Part shown: piece by piece, positions 20,939 to 34,193 of the stretch | Numbering within the stretch: position 1 is the first letter of the stretch | Layout: each line of letters begins with the position of its first letter | Assembly (NCBI RefSeq): GCF_000264995.1 | Contig: NW_006767433.1 | Location: 4,608,438 to 4,672,437, forward strand | Origin: Punctularia strigosozonata HHB-11173 SS5 | Taxonomy: Eukaryota > Basidiomycota > Agaricomycetes > Corticiales > Punctulariaceae | DNA: 64,000 nucleotides | Direction of reading: 5' to 3' | Position numbers and translations under genes: made by a program | The notes under the pieces: generated by a model | The model's database searches: none | Seen by the model: the letters and a program-made list of their open reading frames with translations, nothing else | What the model was told of the DNA's origin: nothing

Positions 20939-22969
20939 ATGGTCCAAATGTCGACCGACGTCAATGCACCCTTTCCTGATGTGATGAATCACATCGAAGC
21001 CAAGGTCGATGAAGCATCCTCTACGCTCAGAGACCTTAGCTTGGATATACACGGTACTGCGAACGTGTTTCCTGTTGTGTTCAATGCTGAGCCCTATACC
21101 AGCGCATCCCGAGCTCATGTTTGAGGAGAGGCAAGTTTCCTACAATCCAGTCTGTCATTACGCGTTTGTTCACAAGACTTCTAGGCATGCACACGACGTG
21201 CTCGTTGAGTTCATGTTGGCGCGCGGATTTGAAGTAACCAATCCGTATGAAGAACTGCCCACTGCCTGGAGAGCCACCTATACTCGTGGGTCTGGCGGAC
21301 GGACTATTGGGATTTGTGCAGAAATGGATGCTTTGCCTGGCATGGGGCATGCATGCGGGCACAACCTGATGTCAGTGCTTTGGTGTGGCTCGCAATCACG
21401 CCCTGATTCTGGCTCTTTTCTGACAGCGCCATGTCTGGTTGCGGCATCGCATTGGCTATCAAAGAGGCTTTGATATCAGAAGATGTGAATGGGACCGTGG
21501 TATTGCTCGGCACCCCAGGTAACGAGGTCTCGATTATTTCAAAATTTCTCGTGTTTATGAAGTCATTACAGCCGAGGAAGGAGGCGCAGGCAAAGTCACG
21601 CTTCTGAAAAAAGGAGCATTCAAAGGAATGGACGCTTGTTTGATGTACGTATTCTGCTAAATCGTATCGACGGTATTCAGAAGATGTTGTAGGTGTCACC
21701 CAGGCCCTAAGCATGACATAGGCACGTCCCTAGCATGCTCCATCGTGGAAGTCGAATATTTCGGCAAGGCGTGCGTTGGTTCAATTCTGAGGCAGTATAT
21801 GCGAGAACTGACAATCAACGTCAAAACCACAGAGCCCATGTAAGTGCTACTCCCTTGTCGCGCTCTACAAGGGCCATCTAACTCGAATTCCGCAGGCGGC
21901 ATTCAATCCGTGGGATGGAAGAAATGCTCTCGATGCCGCTGTTCAGGCGTATTCCAGGTGATCCATTCCGGCAGACACCGCTAGACATTGTTAATCGTCA
22001 GTACAGTATCGGGGCACTGAGACAGCACATCAAGCCCGATCAGCGTGTTCATGGGGTGATAAAGGGCACAGAAAATCATGTCCCGCAAAGTGAGCGAGAT
22101 ATAGCGGAAGATAGTTTCACGCGTATTGACCCTCGCGGCCTCGCACAGCTATACCTGACTACTCCAAGATGACATGGCTCATCCGTGCGCCTTCGCAAAG
22201 CGAGCTGGAGCTACTTCAAACACGAGTGCTAGAAGCTCTGGAGTGAGTGGCGTGTACGAACGGGTGCTGCAACCCCCATACTCATGTTTGGAGCAGAGCG
22301 GCATCTGCCTCCACCGGTTGCACGCACAAGATCAACGTCGAGTGGTCGTACGCCGACCTTCACCAGAACAAATGGCTAGGTTGAACCACTTGTGACCTGT
22401 AGCTGCACCACGAGCTGAGCGGTACTGCAGCGATGGAATACTGGGACACCATGAAGCGGCGTTACCACATCGATCCTCCCATGGTCAATGCTCCAACAGG
22501 AGGGTCGACGGACTTCGTGAGTTCTGTTTTGTCACTTCGTCGGTACGCGTTGTAACCTAAACTACACACAGGGGAACGTCAGTTACGGTACGTGCTGCTC
22601 CTTTGAGGTTCCCTATCGCTCTCGTTGACTCTTGTGCCGCAGACATCCCTGCGCTGCACCCCAACGTCGGTGAGTATAGTACTTTCACGTCGACGGATAG
22701 CACGCCGATACCAATGCCTGGCATCGTCTAGGCATCACCAACAATCCTGGCGTTGTTCCACATTCTCCTCCGTTCGCGGATGCGGCCAAGAGCACGGAGG
22801 CGCACGAGCAAATGCTGTTCGCCATCAAGTCGCTGGCGCTGACCGGGTACCGAGTCCTCGCGGACGACAAGTACATGAGCCTGGTGAGGCGCGATGTACT
22901 CACGATAGAAGAGACGATTGAGCGTCGATATAGGTCAGGGAAGCTTTTGACCAGAATACGAAGCTCTAG
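20939..22969 (+). CDS. M20 family amidohydrolase, PM20D2/ACY1L2-like
   Basis: Starts MVQMSTDVNAPFPDVMNHIE (the Met at 20948 is an alternative start). Exons join to give DIHAHPELMFEERQ, then RTIGICAEMDALPGMGHACG, with GHACGHN and the Asp of MDALPG as metal ligands of M20 peptidases. Next come a Glu-Glu pair (AEEGGAGKV), CHPGPKHDIG and the dimerisation-domain stretch GKAAHAAFNPWDGRNALDAA. The C-terminal block is GGSTDFGNVSYDIPALHPNV. The last intron joins MSL to VREAFDQNTKL and TAG at 22967-22969. The GHACGHN...STDFGN combination fits the PM20D2 group, which cleaves unusual dipeptides such as beta-alanyl-lysine; the fungal substrate is unknown. About ten introns are used, including a 7-nt microexon at 21833-21839. 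The frame is intact. Confidence 0.88.
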
Positions 22970-23676
22970 CGGACTTCGACTTCGGAGGCGTGGTGTCGAT
23001 AGCTATGTTTATGGTAGCCCCGCTCGTGCTCCGATCGATAGAGGTTTGGGCTTTTTGCTTTTCATGTCCACCTGGTCTTGTGTACCTGCAGCTTGAGCGG
23101 CACTGAGTGGTATCAAGCAGAGTTGATGGGATCCAGGCGTTGACCATGCTCAAGTTTGATGGAGAGGCTGAGTACCGCACCGACCAGAGGCAGGTTGAGT
23201 CGAGTTCAGTCAGGCAGCGGTCGCGTGGTCCGAACGCGGTGGTCCAGAGATTCTTGCCGCTCCGTCCCGGCAGACGCGCTCCCAACGGGCGGATTTGATT
23301 CTGAGAACGGCCGTCGTAAGTGCACTCAAGGCAACACCCCGGTGGCCTCCTCACTGCAAGTGCAAGTGCTTTCACCTACCCGGGTGCCGAGTTGCACGGC
23401 TGCATCGCGCTGAATGTGATGAACACGGGTTGATATCGCTCGAGGAGGAGAGAAGGAAGGATCGCCCCCGCAAGGGACGGCACGGCAGTGGCTGTGCGGT
23501 GATAAGGGGCTTTGTCACTGGTGACATGCCTGATCCGGACGACGACCGCATGGGGCTCCGTAGCGCTGCGTCGAGCAAGCTAAGCGCTCCCGCAGTCGGC
23601 CCCAGCATATCTACACGGCCGTAACTTACTTATCGTCGTTCTTGTCAACGCCCACCACGGCTCTCCAGTTAGTAAC
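22970..23676. other. Intergenic, no gene seen
   Basis: End of the M20 transcript and promoter of the next MFS gene. Open frames of 60-146 codons overlap each other on both strands without motifs. Confidence 0.45.
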
Positions 23677-26305
23677 ATGTCGGAGACGCAACCGCTGCTG
23701 GCCACCGAGCGGCCACCGGTCAAGAAGGCTTGGTATCGTCCCAGGCCGCTATGGTCCGTCTTCTCCTCGCGCTTTAGCGTTCGCAGCCGCTTCATGATCA
23801 CCCCGACACAGGCTGGTCCCATTTGCGCTGCTCAGCGCCGTGGTGCGCGGGATGACGCTCGCGCCCAGAGTGCAGGTCTACACCCAGCTCGCCTGCGACG
23901 CCGTCTACGAACGGTATAACCACACCAACGCTTCTCACCAAGCGTCTTCTGCGTTTTCTACCTTAGACGTCCTTTCTGCCGCTCTCGACCAGCACTCGCT
24001 CTCTCCCGACTCCTTATCACGCATCATATTCAACCCACGCGCTCCTTCCCCACAACCTTTACCATGGTCTGGACCAACGTCCGGACATGAGCCCGCAACA
24101 CACAACCACAGACCGTCGTCGCCCGGGATCCACGTCGAGCCCGAGCCGATCGCGAAAAAACCGCGCTCATCGAATCCTTGTCTCCGAGATCCCGCAGTTC
24201 AGTCTGGTGCCGCGCGCATACAAGCGGTCATGATGACCACCATGGGCACCATGTCCGCCATCACCACCGCCTGGTGGGGACACTTTGGCGAGCGCAAGGG
24301 CCGTACCCGCGTCCTCGCCATGGGCTGCCTCGGCATGTTTGTCACGTGCGTACTCGTCGGTCTCGTTTCGAGCAATGGCGTGGACTAACTACGCGATCGC
24401 AGCGACTCCATCTTCGTCCTGGTCTCGCACCCCCATTCCGCGCTCTCTCGCCCCGAGTATGGCCAGGTTCTCCTTGTCATCGCGCCCTTCATAGAGGGTC
24501 TCCTCGGCGGCTGGTCCTCCATGCAAGCCACGACCTCGGCCTACGTTGCTGACTGCACGTCGGATGGCTCTCGGGCTCACATCTTCTCCCGATTCATCGG
24601 GATCATGTTCCTCGGCGTCTCTTTCGGCCCTGCTCTCGGAGGTTTTTTCATCAGGAACCCGATCCCCCTGCCGTACTTCCAGGACCACACGTTGCCTATC
24701 TCTGGAGTAAGTACTACGAGAAATCAGGCGTAGAAATAAGGACTGACCGGAACGCGTAGACGAAGACGGTCACTTCTGTGTTCGTCATCGCTGCGACTAT
24801 CTCCTTTGTCAACTTCCTCTTCACCGCGTTCGTCGTCCCGGAGTCGCGCAATAAGCATAATGCCAAGGCAACGCCTGCCATAGTCGTGGAACAGGCGGCG
24901 GACGAGGAACAAGCACTGCTGGAGGAAGAGCGCAGGATCATCGAGGACGACGAAGAGGCCGAGATCGGCGGAACCGACGTAGTTGGTACCGAGGTCTTCT
25001 TCTCCCCAACGAGGAGCATGAGCCGTGTGCACACGCCTGTCGCTGTCCCGGCTGCTTCGGCTGCTACATCTCAGCAGCCACTCCCTGATCGCGCGGTCGC
25101 CGAACTAGAGAAACAGGGCCACATCGCCCGCATCCTGCTCTCCTTCGCTTTCTTCCTCCCGCGACGCGTTGCGGATCCGAGAAAGATGGGCGTTACCAAG
25201 ATGGACTACAGCATGACTTGGCTGGGCGCTGCATTGTTCGGGTACTTGTTGAGCACGGTAAGTCGATCTGTTCTTGGTTCGCCACGCTAAAGTGTTGATC
25301 GTACCTCAGGGTTTATTCCAGATCAAGTACCTCTATGCAGAACATGCATTCGAGTGGGGTGCCGAACAGGTGTGATCTATTATACTTGGACGCGTTTCCG
25401 GTAATGACCATCGACCCTAGCTATCGATCTACATCACCATCGCCGCCGGTGTGCGGATGGTGTATACGCTGCTCGTCATGCCCTGTACGTTTTGCGAGCA
25501 CCTCCCATTACCGTGTCATACTGATCGGTGTTATTGGATAGTCTTCATCTCGACGTTCAAGCCGAAGCCGGCGAAGATCACCTCTGAATCCCTCGCGAAG
25601 GAGATGGCGTTCGATCTCGCGCTCGTTCGCGTCTCCCTCGTAATCGACATTCTCTCCAACGCGCTCGTTGCGCTTGTGCCGTCGACTCCCGCACTGTTTA
25701 CCTTCCTCTCCGTCCTCAGCGGATTCGGCAGCGGCGTCGTCCCGGCGCTGCAGAGCCTCGCGCTGTGCATCGTGCAAAGGAGCGAAACGTTTGCCGCTGC
25801 GGACAGCAAAACGGTCTCCCCTGGCGCCGGCAAGGGCCAGCTCTTCGGAGCGATGGCCTCCGTTCAGGCCATCGGTCAGCAGATTATCGGGCCCATCGTC
25901 TTCGGCGTCCTGTATGCCAACACGGTTGGGACGTACCCTAAGGCGATTTTCGTCGCGGCCGCTGGCATCCTCTTCGTCGCCCTTGTCCTCGTTTGCTTCC
26001 TCCGTCCGCCGTACCAGCCCGCGTCATCGCGACCTAAAATCTCTCCGCAAGCCCAACAGACTACCCCATCGCAGTCGAAAGGGAAGAAGAGGCGCGTCAG
26101 GGATGCTGCCGAGATTGATCGTGGACGTTCAAGGGCGACGAAGGATCTGCGGCCGGACAGTGGCTCGGAAGGGTTCTACGGCAGCCTCGGGAGCTCGGTA
26201 GGAGCGAGCACGAGCTTCAGCGGCACGCCCGCATCTGCATCTGCGTCTGCGTCTGGGCCGTTGGCCTCTGGCTCGGGCTCTGGCTCGCGGCCGAGTGGTG
26301 CGTAA
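23677..26305 (+). CDS. MFS transporter, TetA/Hiat1-like
   Basis: Starts MSETQPLLATERPPVKKAWY, an acidic and basic N-terminus with an LL pair as in vacuolar or endosomal sorting signals. An intron near 23752-23815 joins to LVPFALLSAVVRGMTLAPRV and VQVYTQLACDAV. The A-loop motif appears as TAWWGHFGERKGRTRVLAMG, the classic G-x-x-x-(D/E)-R-x-G-R-(K/R)-x. Then come GGWSSMQATTSAYVADCT and FIGIMFLGVSFGPALGGFFI. A long acidic central loop (ADEEQALLEEERRIIEDDEE) splits the two six-helix halves. C-terminal helices include SGFGSGVVPALQSLALCIVQ and GQQIIGPIVFGVLYANT. The tail is Lys/Arg-rich, then Ser/Gly-rich repeats. It resembles tetracycline-resistance-type MFS proteins of fungi. Substrate unknown. 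Confidence 0.85.
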
Positions 26306-26556
26306 GCCGTATAGGATATAGATAGAACGGGGATAGGCTCCAATTCGCATCCTTATTGATCCTAGATTAGAAGTGTACTATTATTCGCGTGCGGCAACAT
26401 GGTTAATTTACTGCAGCCGTTTGATCTTTCCTTGGTCCGGCGAGGGCAGAGTTGCGGTCGTTGAACGTCGTCTATATCTTCATCGTGCATGATCGTCAGT
26501 TCTGTTTCATTATTGTACAACAGGACGAGCGCGAATTTCAACGTCTACAAGCTCGA

Positions 26557-28293
26557 TCACGAAATGATTCCCTTAGCCGCGAGGGACGCAAACGCGTCCT
26601 TGACGTCTGCACGCAAATCATGCACCCAGATCCAATCAAATCGGCCCTTGAGATTCTCGGCCAGAGCCTTTCGGTCACTGCCCGTGGGCCCACGGTATTC
26701 GTAGACCTATCACACAATGAGCGAGGAATATATATACCTTGCAAGACACGTACTTCGCCTCCCTCCCGACTATGGACTTGTTGGGCGCTGGCCCGTCCCC
26801 TCCGCACGTTCTCGTACGCGAGCAGGAACTCGGGCAGCGTCGTCTCCGTGCAGCGAGGATCGGACAGCAGGGAAGCCAGCACGTAAACGTCTTCAATCGC
26901 TTGACCTGCCCCAGCACCATTGTTGGGCAGCGCGGCGTGGGCCTGGTGCTTGATATTGAGCGCATGACGGGGAACGTGCACGAGGGTTACTCACCGCGTC
27001 TCCGAGAAGAGTGATCCTGTCAACAGTCCACTGCTTCAGCGGGACAAGTTCATGAAGAGCCCATTGTTCCGGCTTCTTGATCAGCTATGGAACATCCTCC
27101 TTTCAGAGATACCGATATGGACGATGAACAATCATTATACCTTCATAAGCTTGATGACCTTGTCTTCGAAGCCCTCAAAGTCCCCGAGCATTTGATCGAC
27201 AGGGACAGGCTTGACCCAACGCGACTCTTTCCATACACGCTCGTCGGGAGGACTCGAGCGATCGGACACGAATGCCACTACATTGATGACATTTCCTTTC
27301 TCAATCGGGAAAGACAAGATATGCTATAAACCAAACATGTTGAGCAACGGGGTTGACTGTCAAACGGCCTGCACGTACCTTGTCTAGAGCCAGCCACATC
27401 GTAGGCACTGTCGCTCCTTCACCGATCTGCGCGACAGCTTCTTTGGTATCGAGCAAGCCGCGATACGCGTATGATCCGGTATAGCGAACACGCCCTCCTG
27501 TGTACTCCTCGATGCTTTTGCGGACCTGAGAGTCTTAATTAACCAAGTTCCAAACGTTCATGTGTACCACATTCGTACCATACTCTTGACACCGTCACAC
27601 CCAATGACGACCGAAGCTTCGAATACGTGATCCGGCTGGGGCCAATCTGGGTGGTGTTCTCCATGAGGTTCGATGCTCAAGCGAACACGAGCTGGTTTTC
27701 CGTCAGCTCCGAGCACATTTTCGACGTGAGTGATATGGCTGCCAAAATGCGTTTTCACATTGGAAGGAAGATGTTTCATGAAACCGTCCAACAGTTTCGC
27801 GCTGCATCTTGAATGTGAGCAAATGTTGGGTACATTCATCTAGTCCTTACCGATGAACGGAAGAGTAACGACCTTTGCTGAATACCTAGAGCGCAAACCC
27901 AATGAGTTCTCTTGGCATACAGCCGATCTACCGCGAAAATATTAACCTCTTGGATCATAGAGCCGTCACGATGTTCTACAAACTGAAACCATAGCGGATC
28001 CACGTCGTCGGTGATGTCGGCTATTTTCTCGTACGTGTCGCCCAAGCCGAGCATCTCGAGCGCAGTGATGGCATTTGGGCCAAGACTGATTCCTGCGCCT
28101 ATCTCTGAAAATCTTGCGTCTTTGTTATTCACGATCCGGCATACATAGGGAGGGCTGGCACTGACTTTTCTGCCTGCTCAAACAGGTGTACCGAATAACC
28201 TGCACGACCTAGTCCGACGGCAGCACAGACGCCACCGAGTCCACCCCCCACGATGGCGATGGTGATGCCGGATTTGTCGCTGCCTTGGGCCAT
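26557..28293 (-). CDS. FAD-dependent monooxygenase, salicylate-hydroxylase type
   Basis: Starts MAQGSDKSG at 28293, followed by the dinucleotide-binding motif IAIVGGGLGGVCAAVGLGRA, with LFEQAEK at the end of the second strand. FSEIGAGISLGPNAITALEM is the signature of salicylate hydroxylase-like flavoproteins. Middle exons give HVFEASVVIGCDGVKSMVR (the DG motif) and YAYRGLLDTKEAV. The GD motif is RITLLGDAAHAALPNNGAGA, joined across an intron. The protein ends DVKDAFASLAAKGIIS with TGA at 26559-26557. It would use NAD(P)H and O2 to hydroxylate an aromatic acid. Class A flavoprotein membership is clear; the actual substrate is not. Length is about 440 residues, normal for the family. Confidence 0.9.
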
Positions 28294-29410
28294 GTCGATG
28301 TGTTGTTGGGTTTGCGCGAGGGTAAGAGTGCGGGATTATTCGCTGGTAGAGCAGAGGTGGACCTCTTTATATGCAGGCGATCCTATGTTCTCGTAGGTTC
28401 ATACCCACATGTGGGTGCATCGTATATAACCCCGTAAAGGCTTGAAGTTCAACCGCCGACGTCGTTCGAATATGTCGATGCGAAGTCTAACGCAGTCAAA
28501 CTACGAAGTGCATCGGCAATTGAGGGCGAATGACGTCGGGGGGCCGATGTCATTAGTAAGTTAGGGCAGTGAACCGACGTTGGCACAATCCCACGACCCA
28601 GGATCGACTACATCGTTTTGGCGCATGAACGAGCAGTAGAGTTGATACTGATGTACGACGGGAACCAGGCCTAGGTATGCACAATGCAAAGCAAGGGCCG
28701 ATGCGGTTGAGAGCATGAAATAACCCGGGGAGGTACGGTGGCTTAAGTGCAGAAGAATAATTTGGAGGCATAGCCCATGACCCCATTCCGATGAGAAGTC
28801 GTCCGTGGGTTGTTACGTATCTGCGCTTATACAGCAAGAACACGTAACCAAGCACAAAAGGCTGCCACGCATGAGACCATGGATGACGATGACCTTCTTA
28901 AGATGCCGTGATATACCCGGTGACCAGGTCCATAATACTTGACCACCAATTTCAATCTGGTCAATAGTCAGACCATGACAGATCACGTAAACAGACCTGT
29001 CGTTAACTCATCAGTGGTCGATTGAAGTTTCCCCTGGTGTGTCAAAAGTCACTGACAGACTTCGGCCTTTTCGCTGCCGCGATCTCTCACATTACTGCAG
29101 TCCGCCCACCCAATCCTCGCTTGGCTTGTCATCTGTTGAACTGCAAAGAAACCTGGGAATGGTGGATCCGCTGCGTGCAGCACGCAGCCCGAATCGGATG
29201 TCTGGATGTTACTGCTCGAAAGTTCAACTGCATCCGGGGGCCCACGGTCGCCGTTGCGCAGATATTGACGGTTAGGACATTCGCACGTCACGCAGCCCCC
29301 CGAGGACGTACCGAACCGAACTAGTAAAAGCTCGTGAAAGAGAAAGCAAGGATGATATATATACAGGATGTGGATTCCGAATCGAGAAAGATGGAGGCAA
29401 TAAATCCAGT
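28294..29410. other. Intergenic, no gene seen (1.1 kb)
   Basis: Promoter of the monooxygenase at the left; the rest has only short motif-free open frames on both strands. Confidence 0.45.
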
Positions 29411-32400
29411 TTACATCAATGAACCCTCGACGCGGTCAGCCTCATCGGCCCAAATCGCCTGCTGCTTCATCGCTGCAGAGAAGACAAACTCCGGGTTGTA
29501 GATGGCGTAATGTTGCTTGGCAAGAGGCATCCATATGGCAGCATCTTCGGGACATGATATCACATGGCGCTCGCGATGACCTTTCAGGTTACGGATACTA
29601 GGATTCGAGCCTTTGGCAGCAACCTGCATGGGCGTAAGCACAAGGGATACAAAAAAGATATAAAAAGGTCTTACCGTGCCCCCGTTGGCTTGAATGACAT
29701 TCCTCACCAGCTCAGGATCGGGAGACTTGAGCTTCGGCGTGATGTAGAATACGTGCCCCTCGAAGAGGTTGCCACCATTTCTCTTTGCATTCGCAAGGGA
29801 CATCGATAGCTCAAAGCCATATTTCCGTTCACCCTCTTTGTCAACGACGGGGTAATCTTCCTCGACTGCAAAAGGCGGGTTGAGCTAAATCTCTTGGCTA
29901 GTGGACCGAGGGTGCGAAACATACGTAGCAGATACCTCGCCTTAGCGGACTCTATCGCCCACTGTTCCGAGACTATATAGTCCACGTAGGGTAATGCGCA
30001 CAAGAACTTTTCCGTCCGGGTGATCCGCTTCATGATTAGATGCGTGGCTTGCCGGGGACTTGCGACAACAATGACGCCCAACTTCTTCAAGTTCTGTAAT
30101 CGATTGGTATGCTGCTATCTTGCACCGAGGATCGTCAAGACGTACCCTTATCACATACTCCGGCAAGGTCAACTGAGTAGTGAGTAGTCTGACGGATTCA
30201 GGTTTCGTCTTGGACCTACGCAGTGGATTTGGTACACGAGGGGCCTCAGAGAACATTCAGATCACTCACCTGCGGCCTCCGTTTGATGTCGGCGCCCCGT
30301 CTATCGCACCACTGCTGGTAGTCCGCGAGACGGGTCCGGGCTTGGTAGCCTTAACCACCTTGATAGAGGGCTCGTCCTCACTTTCTTTCTCATCCGCCGC
30401 CGCCTGCGTAGCGCGAGCTTTTCGAGTGTCCTTGCTCTCGGTACTTATTCGCCTCTTCTTCTTCGACGTTGTCTCCCCGTCCGAAGCTGCGTCCGTGGCC
30501 TCAGTGTCGGTGGGAGCCCGCTTCTTGGTACCCGTGCTTGACCGTCGATCAGAGTCTTCCCAGTCACCCTTTCCTAGCCGTCCCCGTTTCTCTTTCTCAA
30601 ACTTGTTTTTGTCCAGCATCATCTGGCCTGTCTTCTGAGCCGCGGCTATAGCAGCGCTGCGTTTAGAGTATACCCTCGCCGATGGCACATCCTCCAGCTC
30701 GGTTGTCGAGACACTTGTGTCCCGCACCGACACTTGCGCTATGGACGTGCGGGATTTCGGCCGTTCAGCATCGCTCTTTGCACCCTTCTTAGTTGGCCGG
30801 CCACGCGTGATGGAAGACGCAGGCGCTTCATCAGCAACGACGTGGATCGAGGACGCGGCTTGCAGCTTTTGTGGCACATTGTGCGCCACTGGCGGCAATT
30901 CCACGTGTGACATTCGACTCGGTGTTCTGGTCAGATTACGGACTCCGGATGGCGAAGGTGGGTTGAATGGAGGTGCTGGAATCGACCGTTGTGATGGCTG
31001 TGAGGGTCGTGGAGGAATATACGGTTCTTTTGAAGTCAGACGGGCGCGAACAGGGCGGGGCCTCGGCTTGCGCGACGGTGTTACCGGAGGTACAGGTGCA
31101 GGTGGTACATCGTGATCGGAATCAAGGTCAATAATGTTCTCCTTGCTCGCCATATGTTCGCTTCGAGAGAGCTTCGTCGGCATCGAAGTCCCATCTTGAG
31201 CATTGTCTTCAGATTCAGGGGTCAGGACACGCTTCCCCTTGCCCTTCTCTGCGCGTTTTGCCCCTTGACCTCGGTTCATGGGCTTCTTGGTCGGTATCTC
31301 TACCGCGTCTGCAATTTGTCGCGTCCTGCTGCGCGATGATCGCGGTTTTGTGCTGCTGGAGACCTCATTGTCTGGGGCCTTACGTCCATTGAGTGGCAAC
31401 TCCTCCAGAGGTTGCTCGTCGACAACCATCAAGCCGTCGCCGTCCTCCACCTCGAGCGATATGGCAGCTTCTACTTCCTGCACGTCTTGCATACTGACAT
31501 CCGTGCCGGTCATCTTGACGCCTGCTTCATGCGCCCCGAGGGGCTCTGTTGACGGTGGCGCAATGCCAGACTCCGCTCTTTCCAGGTCCTCTCTTTCCTG
31601 AAGCATGGCCGCCAGTTCTTCATCAGTGTCATCTTCGGCGCCGATCATGCGATCATCAAGAACGGCACGTCCAACGCCACGCAGCCCAAGGTGCTCCGCG
31701 AAATCGACTCCTTCCGGAAAGCAGGTGTATTTCAGGTTACTGGACGAGAATGATCAAGATGATGGTGGCACGGGCAGACAGGTTCCACATACGCTTGGCT
31801 GAGTAGCTTCCATTGTATAAAACAATCCTCTAGCCATTGGTGGTTGATCACGGTCAAACCCCATGCCTTGGCCTTCTCGACTTTGGCGCCGCTCAAACTG
31901 ATCGCTCCGTCAGGATGTAACAACGTAACAGGGTTTGGAAGGCGTACAAAGCAGCGATGACGGCGGTATTCTTGGTAGACATGCTCGGAGTGAATGTTCC
32001 GCCCATCAGCTCTACGAGCTTTTTGAGGTATTCTCTAGCCGGGCCAGTATAATTTGTGATGGTGACGATCTGCTCACTGATCAGTGCTGTCTTCTGGCCG
32101 TTCACGGCGACAGCCATGCATACTCACCTGCCTCTCGAAGCCCTCGATCTTTACTCGCGGGACAGGGAAATGCAGCAGTGTCTGAGTGGGCGCCGTGAAG
32201 GTGCCAGACGAACTGACGGCGAAAACCCAATTTAGGTTGCCGACGGTCTTGTGATTCTCCATGGCCTGTGTTAACCGAGCATACATGAACATCCCTTATT
32301 AAGAAATCGAAACGACCGGAATCACCTTAACGTACGCGCGCCCGCTTCGTATCCTGGTGATGTACACGTCGCACTCGTCCACGAGGTCGATCTAGGCGCC

Positions 32401-33919
32401 ACATGTCTTAGACCGAAAGGCCACAGTGCACATCTGACCCACCTCCTCAGCCCGACAGCCATCTCCGCCGGCCAAACCATAAGTCACAATTCGTCCGCCA
32501 GACCGCGTAATCTCTGCCTCTATCCCTTCGCTGCACTTCGGAATGAGGATATCGCACATCATACTTACCGGAGGAAAGCTCACCGACGCTCCCCGTGTAG
32601 TCCCAGGGTCAGCGAGAGTAAAATTCGTCGATTCTGCCATACGTTGGTAATATGGCGCTACAGAAAATCGTTAAATCTCGCCGTCAGCGCTCACAACTGA
32701 TCAATCCCGACCTCCTGAGGTACTGCGATGCCCTTTTCGCCCTCCTTCACGCTTAGAAAGTAAGCCCTCTGCCGTGAGGTGCCGGCGAATGTTGGTCGAT
32801 CCTCCCTGCCTGCCGTCGGGGCCGTGGTGTTGACTTCGGCGGCGTCGCCCACTGTCGTGCCCGCTCGAGAAATGTGTGGCGGGTGCACAAGCGATCTCGG
32901 TCGTAACACAGCTGGGTTGGGCCATTCGTACTGATCGATAGGTTGGTTAGCAACGACGCGATTATGGGAGAGATTGGGGGGTCGGGAGTCACATTGATAT
33001 TCACCTCTTTCTCGCTGACACGAATGCCAAGCTTCATGCAGTCGTCGAACCAATGGGGCGTAACGATCTTCACGCCGGTGACCTCCTTGAACTGCATCGC
33101 AGCTCGATACACGTCCCGTGCTGCCTGATTCGTAGCACACAACCCGCAGTATTACCGATTGAGGGTACAATGCGAGAACAAGGTATGCAAGAAGAATGAT
33201 TCAGCGAGAGAATGGCATGCACGGGGATGATACTGACGTCCTCGTCTAGGTCTTCGTCTGTTTCGTCATACAGCGGTCCGGTAGAGAAGACATGTGTCAC
33301 GTCCCTAGCGTATCCATTGCGCCAGTGCCCGCCAAGAGCTCCGATTCCACCAGCAAGGATCTCGCTCTGAAAGTTCAAACGGTGAGTCAAAGGGAGTTGT
33401 ACAGAGAATGCTGCATACATCGTCCTGGGGTATGTCATGCGCACATGCTATTACACCGGAGAAGAACAAGTTTGGGTCGGGAGAATATAGTTCTGGGCTG
33501 ATAAAGGGAAGTCAGCTTGGAAACAAGTGGTCTCGGCATTGTGGTAAGGGGTCGTACGGCGCGGCCTTGCTCAAGACCATCGATCTATCCACCCAGTAAG
33601 GCTACACGCGGGAAGATCAGATGATTTGTCGGCGAACGAATTATTAATTCCTCACCGTGACGGAATAGACACCGTCCTTATCCTCCACTTCACTAAAGCC
33701 CTCGAAGAGGTTGGTATCGGTGATAATATGTGTGGCGGACTGGAGAGGTACGGATGTTGCGCCATTTGCATCTGGAAAGTAAATTATTCACAAGAATCGA
33801 GACATTAAGCACGGAATGGGCGGACTTAGGGTCTTTCGGTATTCATTTGCGATCTCGGACGGGATGGACGGCACTACGTAGTACTTGACGCCAGTGAAGA
33901 CATCTCCGGACTTAGACAT
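29411..33919 (-). CDS. RTT107: Multi-BRCT DNA-damage protein, Rtt107/Brc1 family
   Basis: Start chosen at 33919: MSKSGDVFTGVKYYVVPSIP opens the first BRCT domain. Exons then give HIITDTNLFEGFSEVEDKDG-type sequence and a second BRCT (KEVTGVKIVTPHWFDDCMKL). A middle pair contains TVGNLNWVFAVSSSGTFTAP with LLHFPVPRVKIEGFERQ, and NYTGPAREYLKKLVELMGGT with INHQWLEDCFIQW. That order and wording match the middle BRCTs of S. pombe Brc1 and yeast Rtt107. A disordered Ser/Pro/Lys-rich linker of about 450 residues (31648-30266) leads to the C-terminal BRCT pair (PYVDYIVSEQWAIESAKARY, then HVFYITPKLKSP), whose homologues bind gamma-H2A-type phosphopeptides. Role: scaffold for replication-fork repair in the nucleus. 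Exon borders are approximate. Confidence 0.85.
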
Positions 33920-34193
33920 GTCTCCTTGATGTGAACGCAATCCAACGCGTTGTGGATGTAGGCCGTGCAATAGTGGCCGTCGAGTACTGAATGAACAAAG
34001 ACGAGATGAAGGGCGGTGGGCGGCAGACGCGACGCGGCGATCAACGCGGTCCGGGTCATAATGACGCTTTCCCGTGCATCACGTGTTCTCAGGGATTAGG
34101 TCAAGAAACGTTTTATTCCTGTGAAACTAACAACACTACTACGGAGCAATCTGCAACCCGAACTACCGTAGTCACAAACCAACCTCACTCAAT

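Noticed and set aside
32392-32640. A separate small gene starting at 32640
   Set aside because: Its LIPKCSEGIEAEITRSGGR sequence fits a middle BRCT domain of the Rtt107/Brc1 gene and belongs to that gene.
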